DNA of 11,355 nucleotides from Mucilaginibacter sp. (GCA_014376655.1 JACMRC010000066.1:1-11355), one strand, 5' to 3'; counted from the first letter of the stretch, positions 1 through 7,146 are shown. The notes: generated by a model from the sequence alone, not told the origin. Numbers and translations: made by a program.

Positions 1-50
1 CCTACTTATTTATTATTTTAATGTGCTTTAGGAAAAGTATAGAAACAAGT

Positions 51-77
51 AAGGCCCCTGATGGGCAGGGGCCTTTA
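51..77 (+). terminator. Rho-independent terminator of an upstream unit
   Basis: A perfect 9-bp stem (AAGGCCCCT at 51-59 with AGGGGCCTT at 67-75) closes a 7-base loop and is followed by a short T-rich stretch. It stands out as GC-rich in an AT-rich region. It probably ends a gene lying left of the window; the weak T-tract leaves orientation uncertain and it could work in both directions. Confidence 0.7.
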
Positions 78-140
78 CTAAACCAATTATAAACCTAAAT
101 TATGAGAAGACTATTTTAATATGCTGTAGAGATGTTATCT

Positions 141-149
141 CGTTTGCAT
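141..149 (-). promoter_or_regulatory. ATGCAAACG motif, possible operator half-site
   Basis: CGTTTGCAT on the plus strand, that is ATGCAAACG on the minus strand. It is one of four copies found in the window, all intergenic. A role as a binding site is inference from recurrence only. Confidence 0.3.
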
Positions 150-246
150 GGTGTAAAGGTAACACTAACTTTTTTATTGTGCAAATTTATTTTTGTAATT
201 TTTTTGTAAAATTGATACGTGTGCCTATAATATTGATAATTTATTT

Positions 247-260
247 ATGCAAACGTTATC
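247..260 (+). promoter_or_regulatory. ATGCAAACGTT motif, possible LacI-type operator
   Basis: ATGCAAACGTTATC shares its first 11 bases with the site at 7303. TGCAAACGTTATCA (248-261) matches the palindrome TGCAAACGTTTGCA at 12 of 14 positions, a form typical of LacI-family operators with a central CG. It lies about 350 bases before the transporter start, so if functional it may serve another promoter in this region. No regulator gene is present in the window. Confidence 0.35.
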
Positions 261-485
261 ATAGTGGTAATTTTAATTGAAAATAGGAATTTTGCTTTAA
301 TTATTGAGTGTTTTTGCATAAAAATATTTTTTTAGGGCAATTTTAGATGTATTTTTTTACTGTTTATATGCAAAACTATTAAGTTTTGATAGCTTATATT
401 AAATATTAATGATTTTAAGATCATTTTTATGAGTTTTAACAATAAATATTAAGAAATTACATCGAAAATATTTTTGTAACATATT

Positions 486-519
486 TTTGACAATATTTTT
501 ATATCGTCAATTATGTTTG
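486..519 (+). promoter_or_regulatory. Bacteroidota-type promoter (TTTG / TAnnTTTG)
   Basis: TTTG at 486-489 and TATGTTTG at 512-519 match the -33 and -7 elements described for Bacteroides and Flavobacterium. The spacing is 22 bases, within the usual 17-23. Transcription would begin near 526, giving a leader of roughly 87 bases before the transporter ATG at 613. It is predicted from consensus only. Confidence 0.5.
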
Positions 520-612
520 AAGTTATTAATTAAATAACGACGTGCAAAAATATTACCTTTTATAAACATCAATGTTAAATTGCTTTTACATTTTTGTGAT
601 CATTTACAACAT

Positions 613-1821
613 ATGCCGGCAACTACTACAAAAACAACTCCACATTTAAGTACAACTACCTTATGGGTAATGACTATTACCACTGCGCTGGTTGTTGGTA
701 ATTTATATTATAACCAACCTTTACTGGTTGATATTAGCCACGCCTTTAATATAACAAGCGCAAAAGCGGGACAGGTATCGGTATTTACGCAAATTGGTTA
801 TGCGCTGGGTATGTTCTTCATAATTCCTTTAGCTGATATGTTTAAACGTAAAAAGCTAATGCTTATAGATTTTGCTTTTATAGTAACATCATTAATACTG
901 GCAGCTATCGCGCCCAACATACATATACTATTAATAGCAAGTTTGCTTATAGGGGCATCGTCTATGATACCACAGTTATTGATACCCATGGCGGCGCATT
1001 TGGCCAACCCGGCCGAGCGGGGTAAGAAAATAGCGTTCGTAATGAGTGGTTTATTAATAGGCATATTACTATCACGAACTTTTAGCGGTATAGTTGCCGC
1101 ACATTTTGGCTGGCGCGCCATGTTTTATATCGCTGCAGGTTTAATGGTTATAATGTGGCTATTGGTATATCTTTTATTACCCGAAGTTGAGCCTGATTAC
1201 AAAGGCAACTATAAAAACCTGATGCTATCTATGGTGCATTTAATTAGGGATGAGCCAAGATTGCGCTTAGCCGCCATGCGCGGTGCTTTGTGCTTTGCCT
1301 GTTTCAGTGCATTTTGGAGTACATTAACTTTCCTGTTAAAGCAAAACTTTAATTTGGGGAGTGACGTAGCAGGTCTGTTTGGTTTGGTTGGCGCCTTTGG
1401 TGCTTTGGCGGTAGGTGCAATGGGTAGGCTAAGCGACAAAATGGATCCTTATCACATATCAACCTTTACTTTGGCTTTAGTTATTATATCATTTATAGTA
1501 TTTGCATTCTCGGGCCATAGCTTGGTTGGATTAGTAATAGGTGTGATATTAATGGATATGGGTGTACAGGCAACTCATATATCAAACCAAGCCATAATCT
1601 TTGCTGCTAACCCTGATGCACGCAACCGGGTTAATACTATATATATGGTTACTTATTTTATTGGTGGTGCGTTAGGCACATTTGCGGCTACCCAACTTTG
1701 GTACCGCTATCAATGGAACGGTGTATGTATATTGGGTGTAGTGGTAGCAACCATCTCATTAACAATGCACCTGGTTAACCGCAAAAAAATACAGAAGAAA
1801 GCTACAGTTGTACACTCCTGA
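613..1821 (+). CDS. MFS transporter, substrate unknown
   Basis: Predicted inner-membrane major facilitator superfamily permease of 402 residues with about 12 hydrophobic segments, a normal length for the drug/metabolite (DHA1-like) branch. NLYYNQPLL near residues 30-38, in the first membrane segment, is typical of this subgroup. PLADMFKRKKLM near 72-83 corresponds to the MFS loop 2-3 motif A, with the usual cluster of basic residues. The ATG at 613 is preferred to the in-frame ATG at 580, because the extra 11 residues (MLLHFCDHLQH) look unlike the family and would only lengthen the cytoplasmic N-terminus. A promoter lies at 486-519 and a terminator at 1839-1865, so the gene is probably transcribed alone. 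Efflux is more likely than uptake from family resemblance, but nothing here identifies the substrate. Confidence 0.88.
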   Translation: MPATTTKTTPHLSTTTLWVMTITTALVVGNLYYNQPLLVDISHAFNITSAKAGQVSVFTQIGYALGMFFIIPLADMFKRKKLMLIDFAFIVTSLILAAIAPNIHILLIASLLIGASSMIPQLLIPMAAHLANPAERGKKIAFVMSGLLIGILLSRTFSGIVAAHFGWRAMFYIAAGLMVIMWLLVYLLLPEVEPDYKGNYKNLMLSMVHLIRDEPRLRLAAMRGALCFACFSAFWSTLTFLLKQNFNLGSDVAGLFGLVGAFGALAVGAMGRLSDKMDPYHISTFTLALVIISFIVFAFSGHSLVGLVIGVILMDMGVQATHISNQAIIFAANPDARNRVNTIYMVTYFIGGALGTFAATQLWYRYQWNGVCILGVVVATISLTMHLVNRKKIQKKATVVHS

Positions 1822-1838
1822 GTACTGCTTCTAAATTT

Positions 1839-1865
1839 AGTGTTCTGTTTTTCTGGACACTTTTT
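1839..1865 (+). terminator. Rho-independent terminator after the MFS gene
   Basis: A 7-bp stem including one G-T wobble (AGTGTTC 1839-1845 with GGACACT 1855-1861) has a 9-base loop and leads directly into a run of five T (1861-1865). It lies 17 bases after the transporter stop codon. Confidence 0.65.
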
Positions 1866-1913
1866 AAATTATTCGCATTTATATTACTATAAATCAAAAG
1901 GCTTATTTACAGC

Positions 1914-1935
1914 ATTTTACACATTATTGTAAAAT
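1914..1935. promoter_or_regulatory. Perfect inverted repeat before the small-gene cluster
   Basis: ATTTTACA (1914-1921) and TGTAAAAT (1928-1935) form a perfect 8-bp inverted repeat with a 6-base spacer, about 90 bases before the first small gene. The shape suits a dimeric regulator, but the arms are AT-rich and chance occurrence is possible. I saw no exact TAnnTTTG promoter nearby. Confidence 0.25.
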
Positions 1936-2025
1936 AAATCAGACTTATCTATGACTTTTTTAACTGTGATTGCAAATCTTGGCACTTGTTTGGAATAGTA
2001 GTTATTAACCATCAGATATTAAGTT

Positions 2026-2208
2026 ATGATTGTTGAAAGCAAAAAACCGGAAGACCAAAAAGAAAAGGAATGGGAAAACCCCGTGGAGCCCACAAAGTCG
2101 ACCGACGAACGCGATAAAGAGCAGCTGTTAAGACAGTATAAAGAAGCAAAGCGCCGCCACGACAATTTAAACGAAACTGACGATAACAAAAACGAAACAA
2201 AAAACTAA
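2026..2208 (+). CDS. Small highly charged hypothetical protein
   Basis: A 60-residue protein that I do not recognise. Nearly half of it is Lys, Glu, Asp or Arg, there is no hydrophobic segment or cysteine, and it looks disordered at both ends. A charged stretch around residues 28-46 (DERDKEQLLRQYKEAKRRHD) could form a helix. It begins with ATG after TTAAGTT, as is common in this phylum, which seldom uses Shine-Dalgarno sites. It lies just 11 bases before the next small gene on the same strand, and all three small genes sit between a terminator upstream and one downstream, which favours a real co-transcribed unit. A minus-strand reading of the same DNA (2024-2233) was rejected. Expression is not proven. 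Confidence 0.6.
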   Translation: MIVESKKPEDQKEKEWENPVEPTKSTDERDKEQLLRQYKEAKRRHDNLNETDDNKNETKN

Positions 2209-2219
2209 AGACATACATT

Positions 2220-2375
2220 ATGAAAACTATCAATCAAAAACCGGCAGTAAGTAAATTAGTAGCCCAGTTTGACAATCAACTTAGAGAGATCATAATGAAT
2301 GATCTGAGAATGCTAAAAGGAGCAAGCCATAATTTTTTAAAAGCAGTTAAAAATGAACAATTATCAGTAGCATAA
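2220..2375 (+). CDS. Microprotein, tandem paralog 1 (51 aa)
   Basis: An ATG-to-TAA frame of 51 residues beginning MKTINQKPAVSKLVAQFDN and ending KNEQLSVA. Its first 30 residues match the next gene product at about 15 positions, with most other changes conservative (I/L, F/Y, R/K, Q/E). The shared pattern is MKT[IL]xQKPAxSKL, then [FY]DNxL[RK], then DL[RK]. The C-terminal third does not align. Conservation of the protein pattern between two adjacent frames is good evidence that both are translated genes. There is no signal peptide, membrane segment or cysteine; a short amphipathic helix around residues 19-33 is plausible. Function is unknown. I considered a peptide-natural-product precursor but see neither a modification enzyme nor a Cys/Gly-rich core. 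Confidence 0.65.
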   Translation: MKTINQKPAVSKLVAQFDNQLREIIMNDLRMLKGASHNFLKAVKNEQLSVA

Positions 2376-2410
2376 TTAATAAAATCTTCAACCTTAAAAC
2401 ACATCTACTT

Positions 2411-2563
2411 ATGAAAACTTTACAACAAAAACCTGCAACCAGCAAATTACTTATCCGTTACGACAATGAGTTAAAAAATCTGTTATTGGCAGACCTTAAA
2501 GCTTTCAGAGAAAGAGGTCAGTTCATCAGCAACAACCAGTCAGCCGCAAAACAAGCTGCCTGA
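2411..2563 (+). CDS. Microprotein, tandem paralog 2 (50 aa)
   Basis: An ATG-to-TGA frame of 50 residues starting MKTLQQKPATSKLLIRYDNE and ending QSAAKQAA. It is a diverged duplicate of the preceding gene (about half identical over the first 30 residues), separated by 35 bases. The distal end is different and richer in Ala, Gln and Asn. It is followed after 45 bases by a strong terminator, so it is probably the last gene of the small operon. The sequence ACATCTAC before its start recurs after its stop (2573-2580), which suggests the duplicated unit included the spacer. No known family is recognised. Confidence 0.65.
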   Translation: MKTLQQKPATSKLLIRYDNELKNLLLADLKAFRERGQFISNNQSAAKQAA

Positions 2564-2608
2564 TCAATATATACATCTACCTATAAAAATCTACTACCTG
2601 TGAAAACG

Positions 2609-2643
2609 ATAGAGCCCCGCAATTTGCGCGGCTCTATTTTTTT
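2609..2643 (+). terminator. Strong terminator, probably bidirectional
   Basis: A stem of 12 positions with one C-C mismatch (2609-2620 with 2626-2637) closes a 5-base loop (AATTT) and runs into seven T (2637-2643). It ends the small-gene cluster. On the minus strand it lies about 20 bases past the acyltransferase stop and is followed by CGTTTT, so it may also end that convergent operon, though more weakly. Confidence 0.8.
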
Positions 2644-2663
2644 GTGGTGATTTTTACTTATGG

Positions 2664-3755
2664 TTATAAGCTCTTCTCCATTCGCGTTTTCAAGTACTTA
2701 CGTATTGGCTCATCAATAAACTTTAATATCAGCCAGGCGAACATGATGAGCAGAACAGTGCATACAGGGATGATTATTGCCTTTTGATCCATGGTTGGTT
2801 TATATTTTTCCAGGTAACTAAAAAATATCCATATAAAAGGATAATGTACCATGTAAAGCGGGTATGATAACTCGCCAGAGAATTTGCAGATCTTTCCAAA
2901 AGCCGGCCTTAGTGTAGCCCCGGCACCTAATGCCACCAATAATGGCAAGTATAATATAACGATGATGGGTTCGCTAACAAAATTCCATTTATTTGAAAAA
3001 GGGAATAAAAATACCGCTAATGTCAAAACGCTTACAGCTACGAAACCAAGCCGCGATTTTATGATCCAGCCCAAACGATAAACCATCATCCCCGCCAGGA
3101 AAGAATAAAAAACACGTATAGCCCCTGCGCTAATGTTATCGCCACCCCAGCCATTGCTAATATTGCCCGACTTGCTGGTTTCGTAAGTAATTAAAACAGC
3201 GCCAATTACTAATAATACCCACAGTATTTTATTTCGCAGCTTAACAAGCACCAATGCGTATATAATATTTGCGATGTACTCCCAAAACAACGACCATGAA
3301 GGCGCATTTAAATGAAACAAGTTAAAATAACGTTCGCGGATTATGGGGTATGGTATCATAAAGCACGACGTGATAAACATCAAAAAAGCATTAATATCAC
3401 CATACTTTGCATAAAGGTTACTAAAAGGATCAAACAACCAACTTAGCAAACCTATTACAGACCCAATGATTACTAATGGATGTAGACGGATAAGGCGCAG
3501 TTTTAAAAAAGTTGTGAAGCCTAACTCCTTTAACCTGCTATTGTCATACGCATAAGCAATTACAAAGCCCGATAAACAGAAAAAGAAATCGACAGCCAGG
3601 AAAGCGTGCCCGATAAAATTCTTTTCGTAATTGGGTTGTGCAATTTCCATGAAATGGAATATCACTACCGATACGGCTGCTACGCCGCGCAGGCCATCTA
3701 AAATTTGAAAATGTTGTTTGGTTTTTAAAAGATCCGGAGAGGTATTAGCACTCAT
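2664..3755 (-). CDS. Membrane acyltransferase, OafA/YrhL type (acyltransferase 3)
   Basis: A 363-residue multi-pass inner-membrane protein of the acyltransferase-3 family (PF01757). Members usually move acetyl or other acyl groups onto surface sugars such as O-antigen, exopolysaccharide or peptidoglycan. LDGLRGVAAV at residues 19-28 and the conserved His34 in VIFHF form the typical first segment. FFFCLSGFVIAYAY at 57-70 is the second hallmark, and RLIRLHPL at 87-94 corresponds to the conserved basic R-x-x-R-x-x-P loop. About ten hydrophobic segments follow, and the length is normal for the stand-alone form without a C-terminal SGNH domain. It starts 10 bases after the lpxB stop, so it is very likely co-transcribed with lpxB. 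That context suggests lipid A or LPS decoration, but the acceptor cannot be read from the sequence. Confidence 0.87.
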   Translation of the reverse strand: MSANTSPDLLKTKQHFQILDGLRGVAAVSVVIFHFMEIAQPNYEKNFIGHAFLAVDFFFCLSGFVIAYAYDNSRLKELGFTTFLKLRLIRLHPLVIIGSVIGLLSWLFDPFSNLYAKYGDINAFLMFITSCFMIPYPIIRERYFNLFHLNAPSWSLFWEYIANIIYALVLVKLRNKILWVLLVIGAVLITYETSKSGNISNGWGGDNISAGAIRVFYSFLAGMMVYRLGWIIKSRLGFVAVSVLTLAVFLFPFSNKWNFVSEPIIVILYLPLLVALGAGATLRPAFGKICKFSGELSYPLYMVHYPFIWIFFSYLEKYKPTMDQKAIIIPVCTVLLIMFAWLILKFIDEPIRKYLKTRMEKSL

Positions 3756-3765
3756 GCTTAGTATA

Positions 3766-4875
3766 TTATTTTTTGTTGTATTTAACTATCAGCGCAGCCG
3801 TTTTAGCTGATGCACCGGGCAAACCCATTTTCTCGTCTAACTTATCATAGTTAGCCAGCATAGTTTGGCGATAGTCGTTATTATTAAGGATAAGATCTAA
3901 CTCGGCTCCAATAGTAGCAGGTGTGCAATCAGCTTGGATCAACTCTTTTACAATTCCGTTGTTAACTATTAAGTTAACTAACGATATATAATTGATCCTT
4001 ATAACCATACGGCCTATGCCTATGGATATTGGGTTGCCTTTATAAACCACTATCTGTGGCACATTAAACAACGCGGTTTCTAACGTTGCCGTGCCCGATG
4101 CTACTACAGCGGCATAGGCGTTATTTAAAATATCATAAGTAGCATCAAACAGCACCGGGATAGATCTGCCATTTAAATAGGGCTGATAATAATCCACATT
4201 AAAAGATGGTGCGCCAGCAATTACAAACTGGTAGTCGGGGAATTGATCAGCAACGTCCAGCATATCAGGCAGCAGGTAGTTAATTTCTTGCTTGCGGCTG
4301 CCGGGTAACAGGGCAATTATTTTTTTACCGTTAAGGTTATTTTTTGCGATAAAATCCGGGTCAGGTTTGAATGCGGCGACAGCATCCAATAATGGATTGC
4401 CTACATAATCGACTTCCATGCCCCATTCTTTATAAAAATCAACTTCGAAAGGCAGGATGCAAAATAGGTGGTCGACGATCCTTTTGATTCTTAACACTCT
4501 TCTTTGATTCCAGGCCCAAACTTTGGGCGAGATATAGTAGTTAACCGGTAGCTTCCTTTTTTTGGCAAAGGCCGCAATCTTTAAGTTAAAGCCGGGGAAG
4601 TCTATCAATATTAAGACATCGGGCTGATATTGCGCGATATCGGATTTACAAGCAGCAAGGTTTTTTAAGATAGTGCGTAGGTTTATCGCTACCTCGAAAA
4701 ACCCCATAAAGGCCATTTCTGCATAATGCTTAACCAACGTGCCGCCTTCGGCCTGCATCAAGTCGCCGCCATAGTAACGAAACTCTGCTTGCGGATCAAG
4801 CTTCTTTAGTTCCTTCATTAAATTGGCCCCGTGCAAATCGCCCGAAGCCTCGCCGGCTACCAGGTAATACTTCAT
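3766..4875 (-). CDS. lpxB: Lipid-A-disaccharide synthase
   Basis: LpxB (EC 2.4.1.182) is a peripheral inner-membrane glycosyltransferase (GT19). It joins UDP-2,3-diacylglucosamine and lipid X to make the lipid A disaccharide of the outer membrane. The 369 residues are near the usual 380. Visible family motifs are GEASGD at 8-13, LIDFPGFNLK at 90-99 (Asp92 in the place of the family's essential Asp), SPKVWAWNQRR at 116-126, YVGNPLL at 157-163, LPGSRKQEI at 190-198 and SGTATLE at 260-266 in the nucleotide-sugar-binding half. It lies 45 bases after surE on the same strand, a pairing common in Bacteroidota. A TATTTTTG octamer in this gap (minus strand, 4914 to 4907) could be an internal promoter, but no TTG is suitably placed. 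Confidence 0.96.
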   Translation of the reverse strand: MKYYLVAGEASGDLHGANLMKELKKLDPQAEFRYYGGDLMQAEGGTLVKHYAEMAFMGFFEVAINLRTILKNLAACKSDIAQYQPDVLILIDFPGFNLKIAAFAKKRKLPVNYYISPKVWAWNQRRVLRIKRIVDHLFCILPFEVDFYKEWGMEVDYVGNPLLDAVAAFKPDPDFIAKNNLNGKKIIALLPGSRKQEINYLLPDMLDVADQFPDYQFVIAGAPSFNVDYYQPYLNGRSIPVLFDATYDILNNAYAAVVASGTATLETALFNVPQIVVYKGNPISIGIGRMVIRINYISLVNLIVNNGIVKELIQADCTPATIGAELDLILNNNDYRQTMLANYDKLDEKMGLPGASAKTAALIVKYNKK

Positions 4876-4920
4876 TGTACAGGATTATTTATTAGCAGCA
4901 TACCGCCAAAAATACAAGAA

Positions 4921-5694
4921 TTATACATTAAACGTCCAGCTGTTTAATAGCGGGATGGCGTGGTGCGCCGTCATATCAAACTGGATAGGCACAACCGATA
5001 CATAATTATTTTCCAATGCCCATGAATCGGTATCCTCGCCTTTATCATTCACCTGGAAAACGCCGCTTATCCAATAGTATGGGCGCTTGTAAGGGTCGAT
5101 ACGCTCATCAAAATCCTCGGCCCATTTAGCATTGGCCTGGCGGCAGATCTTGATGCCTTTTATATGCGCGGTGTTTGGGAAGTTTACATTTAGCAACGTA
5201 GCTGTCGGCATTCCGTTAGCCAAAACTTGCAACGCAATCTCTTTGATATATTTTTCGACATGGCTAAAATTGGCTTGCCAGGTATAATCATCTAACGAAA
5301 ATCCTATTGAAGGAATACCCTCGATAGCACCCTCAACCGCAGCCGACATAGTGCCAGAGTACAATACATTAATACCATTATTTAACCCGTGATTGATGCC
5401 TGACACACAAAGATCGGGCTTTTTGCCTTTAAAGATCTTGGTAACGGCCAGCTTCACACAATCAGCCGGCGTGCCAGAGCAGCTGTACATTTCTACCCCC
5501 TCGTAAATTTCAACTTTATCTAATCGCAGCGGCTTGCCTATGGTAATAGCATGGCCCATGCCAGATTGCGGACTATCAGGCGCTACAACTACCACGCGGC
5601 CAATTTCTTTCATTACATGGATAAGCACTTTTATGCCCGGCGCGGTAATGCCGTCGTCGTTTACTACAAGTATGTTGGGTTTGGAATTTGTCAT
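4921..5694 (-). CDS. surE: 5'/3'-nucleotidase SurE
   Basis: SurE is a metal-dependent phosphatase (EC 3.1.3.5) that removes phosphate from nucleoside monophosphates, and in some species from short polyphosphate. It is a soluble cytoplasmic enzyme linked to stationary-phase survival. The 257 residues match the family length. NDDG at 12-15 supplies the two metal-binding Asp residues (13 and 14). SPQSGMGHAIT at 41-51 gives the metal-binding Ser44 and SGINHG at 98-103 gives Asn101. SGTPADCVKLA at 73-83 and YSGTMSAAVEG at 112-122 are further signatures. The start is the ATG next to the only clear upstream promoter-like element. It appears to be the first gene of the surE-lpxB-acyltransferase operon. 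Confidence 0.96.
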   Translation of the reverse strand: MTNSKPNILVVNDDGITAPGIKVLIHVMKEIGRVVVVAPDSPQSGMGHAITIGKPLRLDKVEIYEGVEMYSCSGTPADCVKLAVTKIFKGKKPDLCVSGINHGLNNGINVLYSGTMSAAVEGAIEGIPSIGFSLDDYTWQANFSHVEKYIKEIALQVLANGMPTATLLNVNFPNTAHIKGIKICRQANAKWAEDFDERIDPYKRPYYWISGVFQVNDKGEDTDSWALENNYVSVVPIQFDMTAHHAIPLLNSWTFNV

Positions 5695-5698
5695 CCCG

Positions 5699-5706
5699 CA
5701 AAATTA
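5699..5706 (-). promoter_or_regulatory. TAnnTTTG element before surE
   Basis: On the minus strand TAATTTTG lies four bases before the surE ATG and fits the Bacteroidota -7 consensus. A TTG lies 25 bases further upstream, slightly outside the usual 17-23. If used, transcription would begin almost at the start codon, giving a leaderless or nearly leaderless message. The fit is suggestive only. Confidence 0.3.
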
Positions 5707-5807
5707 CGACATAGCGGCAAGAGTTAAGAATCAAGAGGCGAGATAAATCTTTGCCTTAGCAGAATTCTGAAGAAATTTTACTTTTTATTTATTGGAATAA
5801 TTTAATC

Positions 5808-5857
5808 GTCAACATACAAACCGTCCCCACAGCTGTGGGGGCGGGTTGTATGTTGAC
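5808..5857. repeat. 50-base near-perfect hairpin
   Basis: Arms 5808-5830 and 5835-5857 pair over 23 positions with one G-T wobble and one A-G mismatch around the loop AGCT. The arms start GTCAACATACAA and end in a GC-rich CCCCAC/GTGGGG core. It lies 16 bases past the permease stop codon and before surE. It may terminate the permease message, but neither side has a T-run, unlike the other terminators in this window. A dispersed palindromic (REP-like) repeat or an mRNA-stabilising 3' structure is equally possible. Confidence 0.6.
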
Positions 5858-5873
5858 TTTAAAAAAGTACTGT

Positions 5874-7106
5874 TTAAACAGTTTTAACTTTATAAAATTT
5901 ATAGCCGAACATAAAGATAACAGCGTAGCAAATAATAGGTAAGTAGTAAGCTGTAGCAACATTATGGTTAGCAATTTGGCCCATAATGAAAGGGAAAACC
6001 GCGCCGCCAACAACACCCATTGCAATGAATGATGATGCTTGTTGTGTATGGCTGCCCAGGTTTTTAAGGCCCAAACTAAAGATGGTAGGGAACATTATAC
6101 TAAAGAAGAAATTGATCATCAATAACGCGATGTATGATGGCCAGCCTAAGTGTTGTGCTACTATAACGCACATTAAAATGTTACCGGCAGCAAATATCGT
6201 AAGTAGTTTATTTGGTGCCATAACGGTCATTAATGATGTGCCAACAATACGGCCCAACAACATCATACCCATAAACAAGCTCATAAAATAAGCTGCTTTA
6301 GTATCGGTAAAGTGCATTACACTTACACCATAGTTTATAAAGAATGCCCAGGTACCGCTTTGTGCAGCCACGTTAAAAAACTGAGCAGCGCAGGCCCACA
6401 CAAAGTGGCTGTGTTGGTATAATTTTTTTGTCGGAGCAACATCCACGTTAACAGCTTCCGGGTCCGCAGCTTCAGCGCCATGCGGATCAACTAAAGCAGG
6501 TATTTTTAAAAATGCAAATACTACTGCAATTAATAGTACTACAATGCCTATAGCTACATATAATGTTTTTACAGAAGTAAGGTCGGTGTTTTTAACAGCG
6601 TCGCCACCCAATAAAAAGAAACCGCCAATGGCAGGGCCTATTATTGTACCAACCGCGTTAAAGGTTTGTGCAAAGTTTACACGCAGGTCGCTTTTGCGCT
6701 GGTCGCCCAGTGCTGCGGCGAAGGGGTGTGCAACGGTTTCAAGTGTTGCCATACCGCAACCCACTATAAATAACGCTATCCTGAAAAAGCTGAACGATGC
6801 CGCGTTGGCTGCAGGTACAAATAAAAATAAACCTACAGCAAATAAAACTAACCCCAGTATTACGCCTGCTTTATAGCCGAATTTCTTCATGAAATATCCC
6901 GCAGGGTAGCTCATAATAAAATAAGCGCCAAATACCGAGAACTGGATAAGTCCAGAATCGGCGATAGACAAGTTTAATACGTTTTGGAAGTGTTTGTTCA
7001 ATACATCACTCATAGAGTGCAGTACGCCCCACATCAGGAAGAGTGACGTGACGAAAATTAGGGTAACGATGAATTTCTTCTCGGTAAAAGCTACTTTTTG
7101 GCTCAT
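5874..7106 (-). CDS. Sugar:H+ symporter, FucP/GluP-type MFS permease
   Basis: A 410-residue inner-membrane permease of the FucP branch of the MFS (fucose/glucose/galactose:H+ symporters). About 12 membrane segments are visible. GVLHSMSDVLNKHFQ at 27-41 places Asp34 where E. coli FucP has its coupling Asp46. CGMATLETVAHPF at 117-129 places Glu123 where FucP has Glu135. DLRVNFAQTFNAVG follows directly and is the family signature. The family resemblance is strong, but the sugar cannot be told apart (fucose, glucose, galactose or another hexose), so no gene symbol is given. It is divergent from the GxGYxYP gene, which suggests uptake of a sugar released outside the membrane by that protein. A 14-bp palindrome (5869-5882) overlaps its stop codon. 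Confidence 0.9.
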   Translation of the reverse strand: MSQKVAFTEKKFIVTLIFVTSLFLMWGVLHSMSDVLNKHFQNVLNLSIADSGLIQFSVFGAYFIMSYPAGYFMKKFGYKAGVILGLVLFAVGLFLFVPAANAASFSFFRIALFIVGCGMATLETVAHPFAAALGDQRKSDLRVNFAQTFNAVGTIIGPAIGGFFLLGGDAVKNTDLTSVKTLYVAIGIVVLLIAVVFAFLKIPALVDPHGAEAADPEAVNVDVAPTKKLYQHSHFVWACAAQFFNVAAQSGTWAFFINYGVSVMHFTDTKAAYFMSLFMGMMLLGRIVGTSLMTVMAPNKLLTIFAAGNILMCVIVAQHLGWPSYIALLMINFFFSIMFPTIFSLGLKNLGSHTQQASSFIAMGVVGGAVFPFIMGQIANHNVATAYYLPIICYAVIFMFGYKFYKVKTV

Positions 7107-7146
7107 TGGTTTAATTGGTTAAGGTAAAGGCATAACAGGGTAACCC

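Larger units (their letters stand above)
78..485. other. AT-rich intergenic region without a gene
   Basis: About 400 bases with no credible coding frame and very high A+T content. It contains two copies of ATGCAAACG in opposite orientations (141-149 and 247-255, listed separately). Several TAnnTTTG-like octamers occur on both strands, for example TATTTTTG at 188-195, but most lack a TTG at the proper distance and are expected by chance in DNA this rich in T. I see no RNA gene in it. Confidence 0.6.

Noticed and set aside
580..612. Earlier ATG as start of the MFS transporter
   Set aside because: It adds MLLHFCDHLQH, which is unlike MFS N-termini; the ATG at 613 leaves a normal cytoplasmic tail before the first membrane segment.
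2024..2233. Minus-strand frame of 69 codons over the small charged gene
   Set aside because: It covers the plus-strand 60-residue frame. Its product is Arg/Phe/Leu-rich, as expected from the complement of Lys/Glu-rich codons, and it lacks any family resemblance. The plus-strand frame fits the co-directional cluster.
2220..2563. Tandem microproteins as ribosomally made peptide (RiPP) precursors
   Set aside because: There is no Cys/Ser/Thr-rich or Gly-Gly-bounded core, and no lanthionine, radical-SAM or transporter/peptidase gene beside them.
5789..6025. Minus-strand 78-codon frame at the 3' end of the permease
   Set aside because: It overlaps the permease in another frame and crosses the hairpin; it has only accidental hydrophobicity inherited from a membrane-protein gene.
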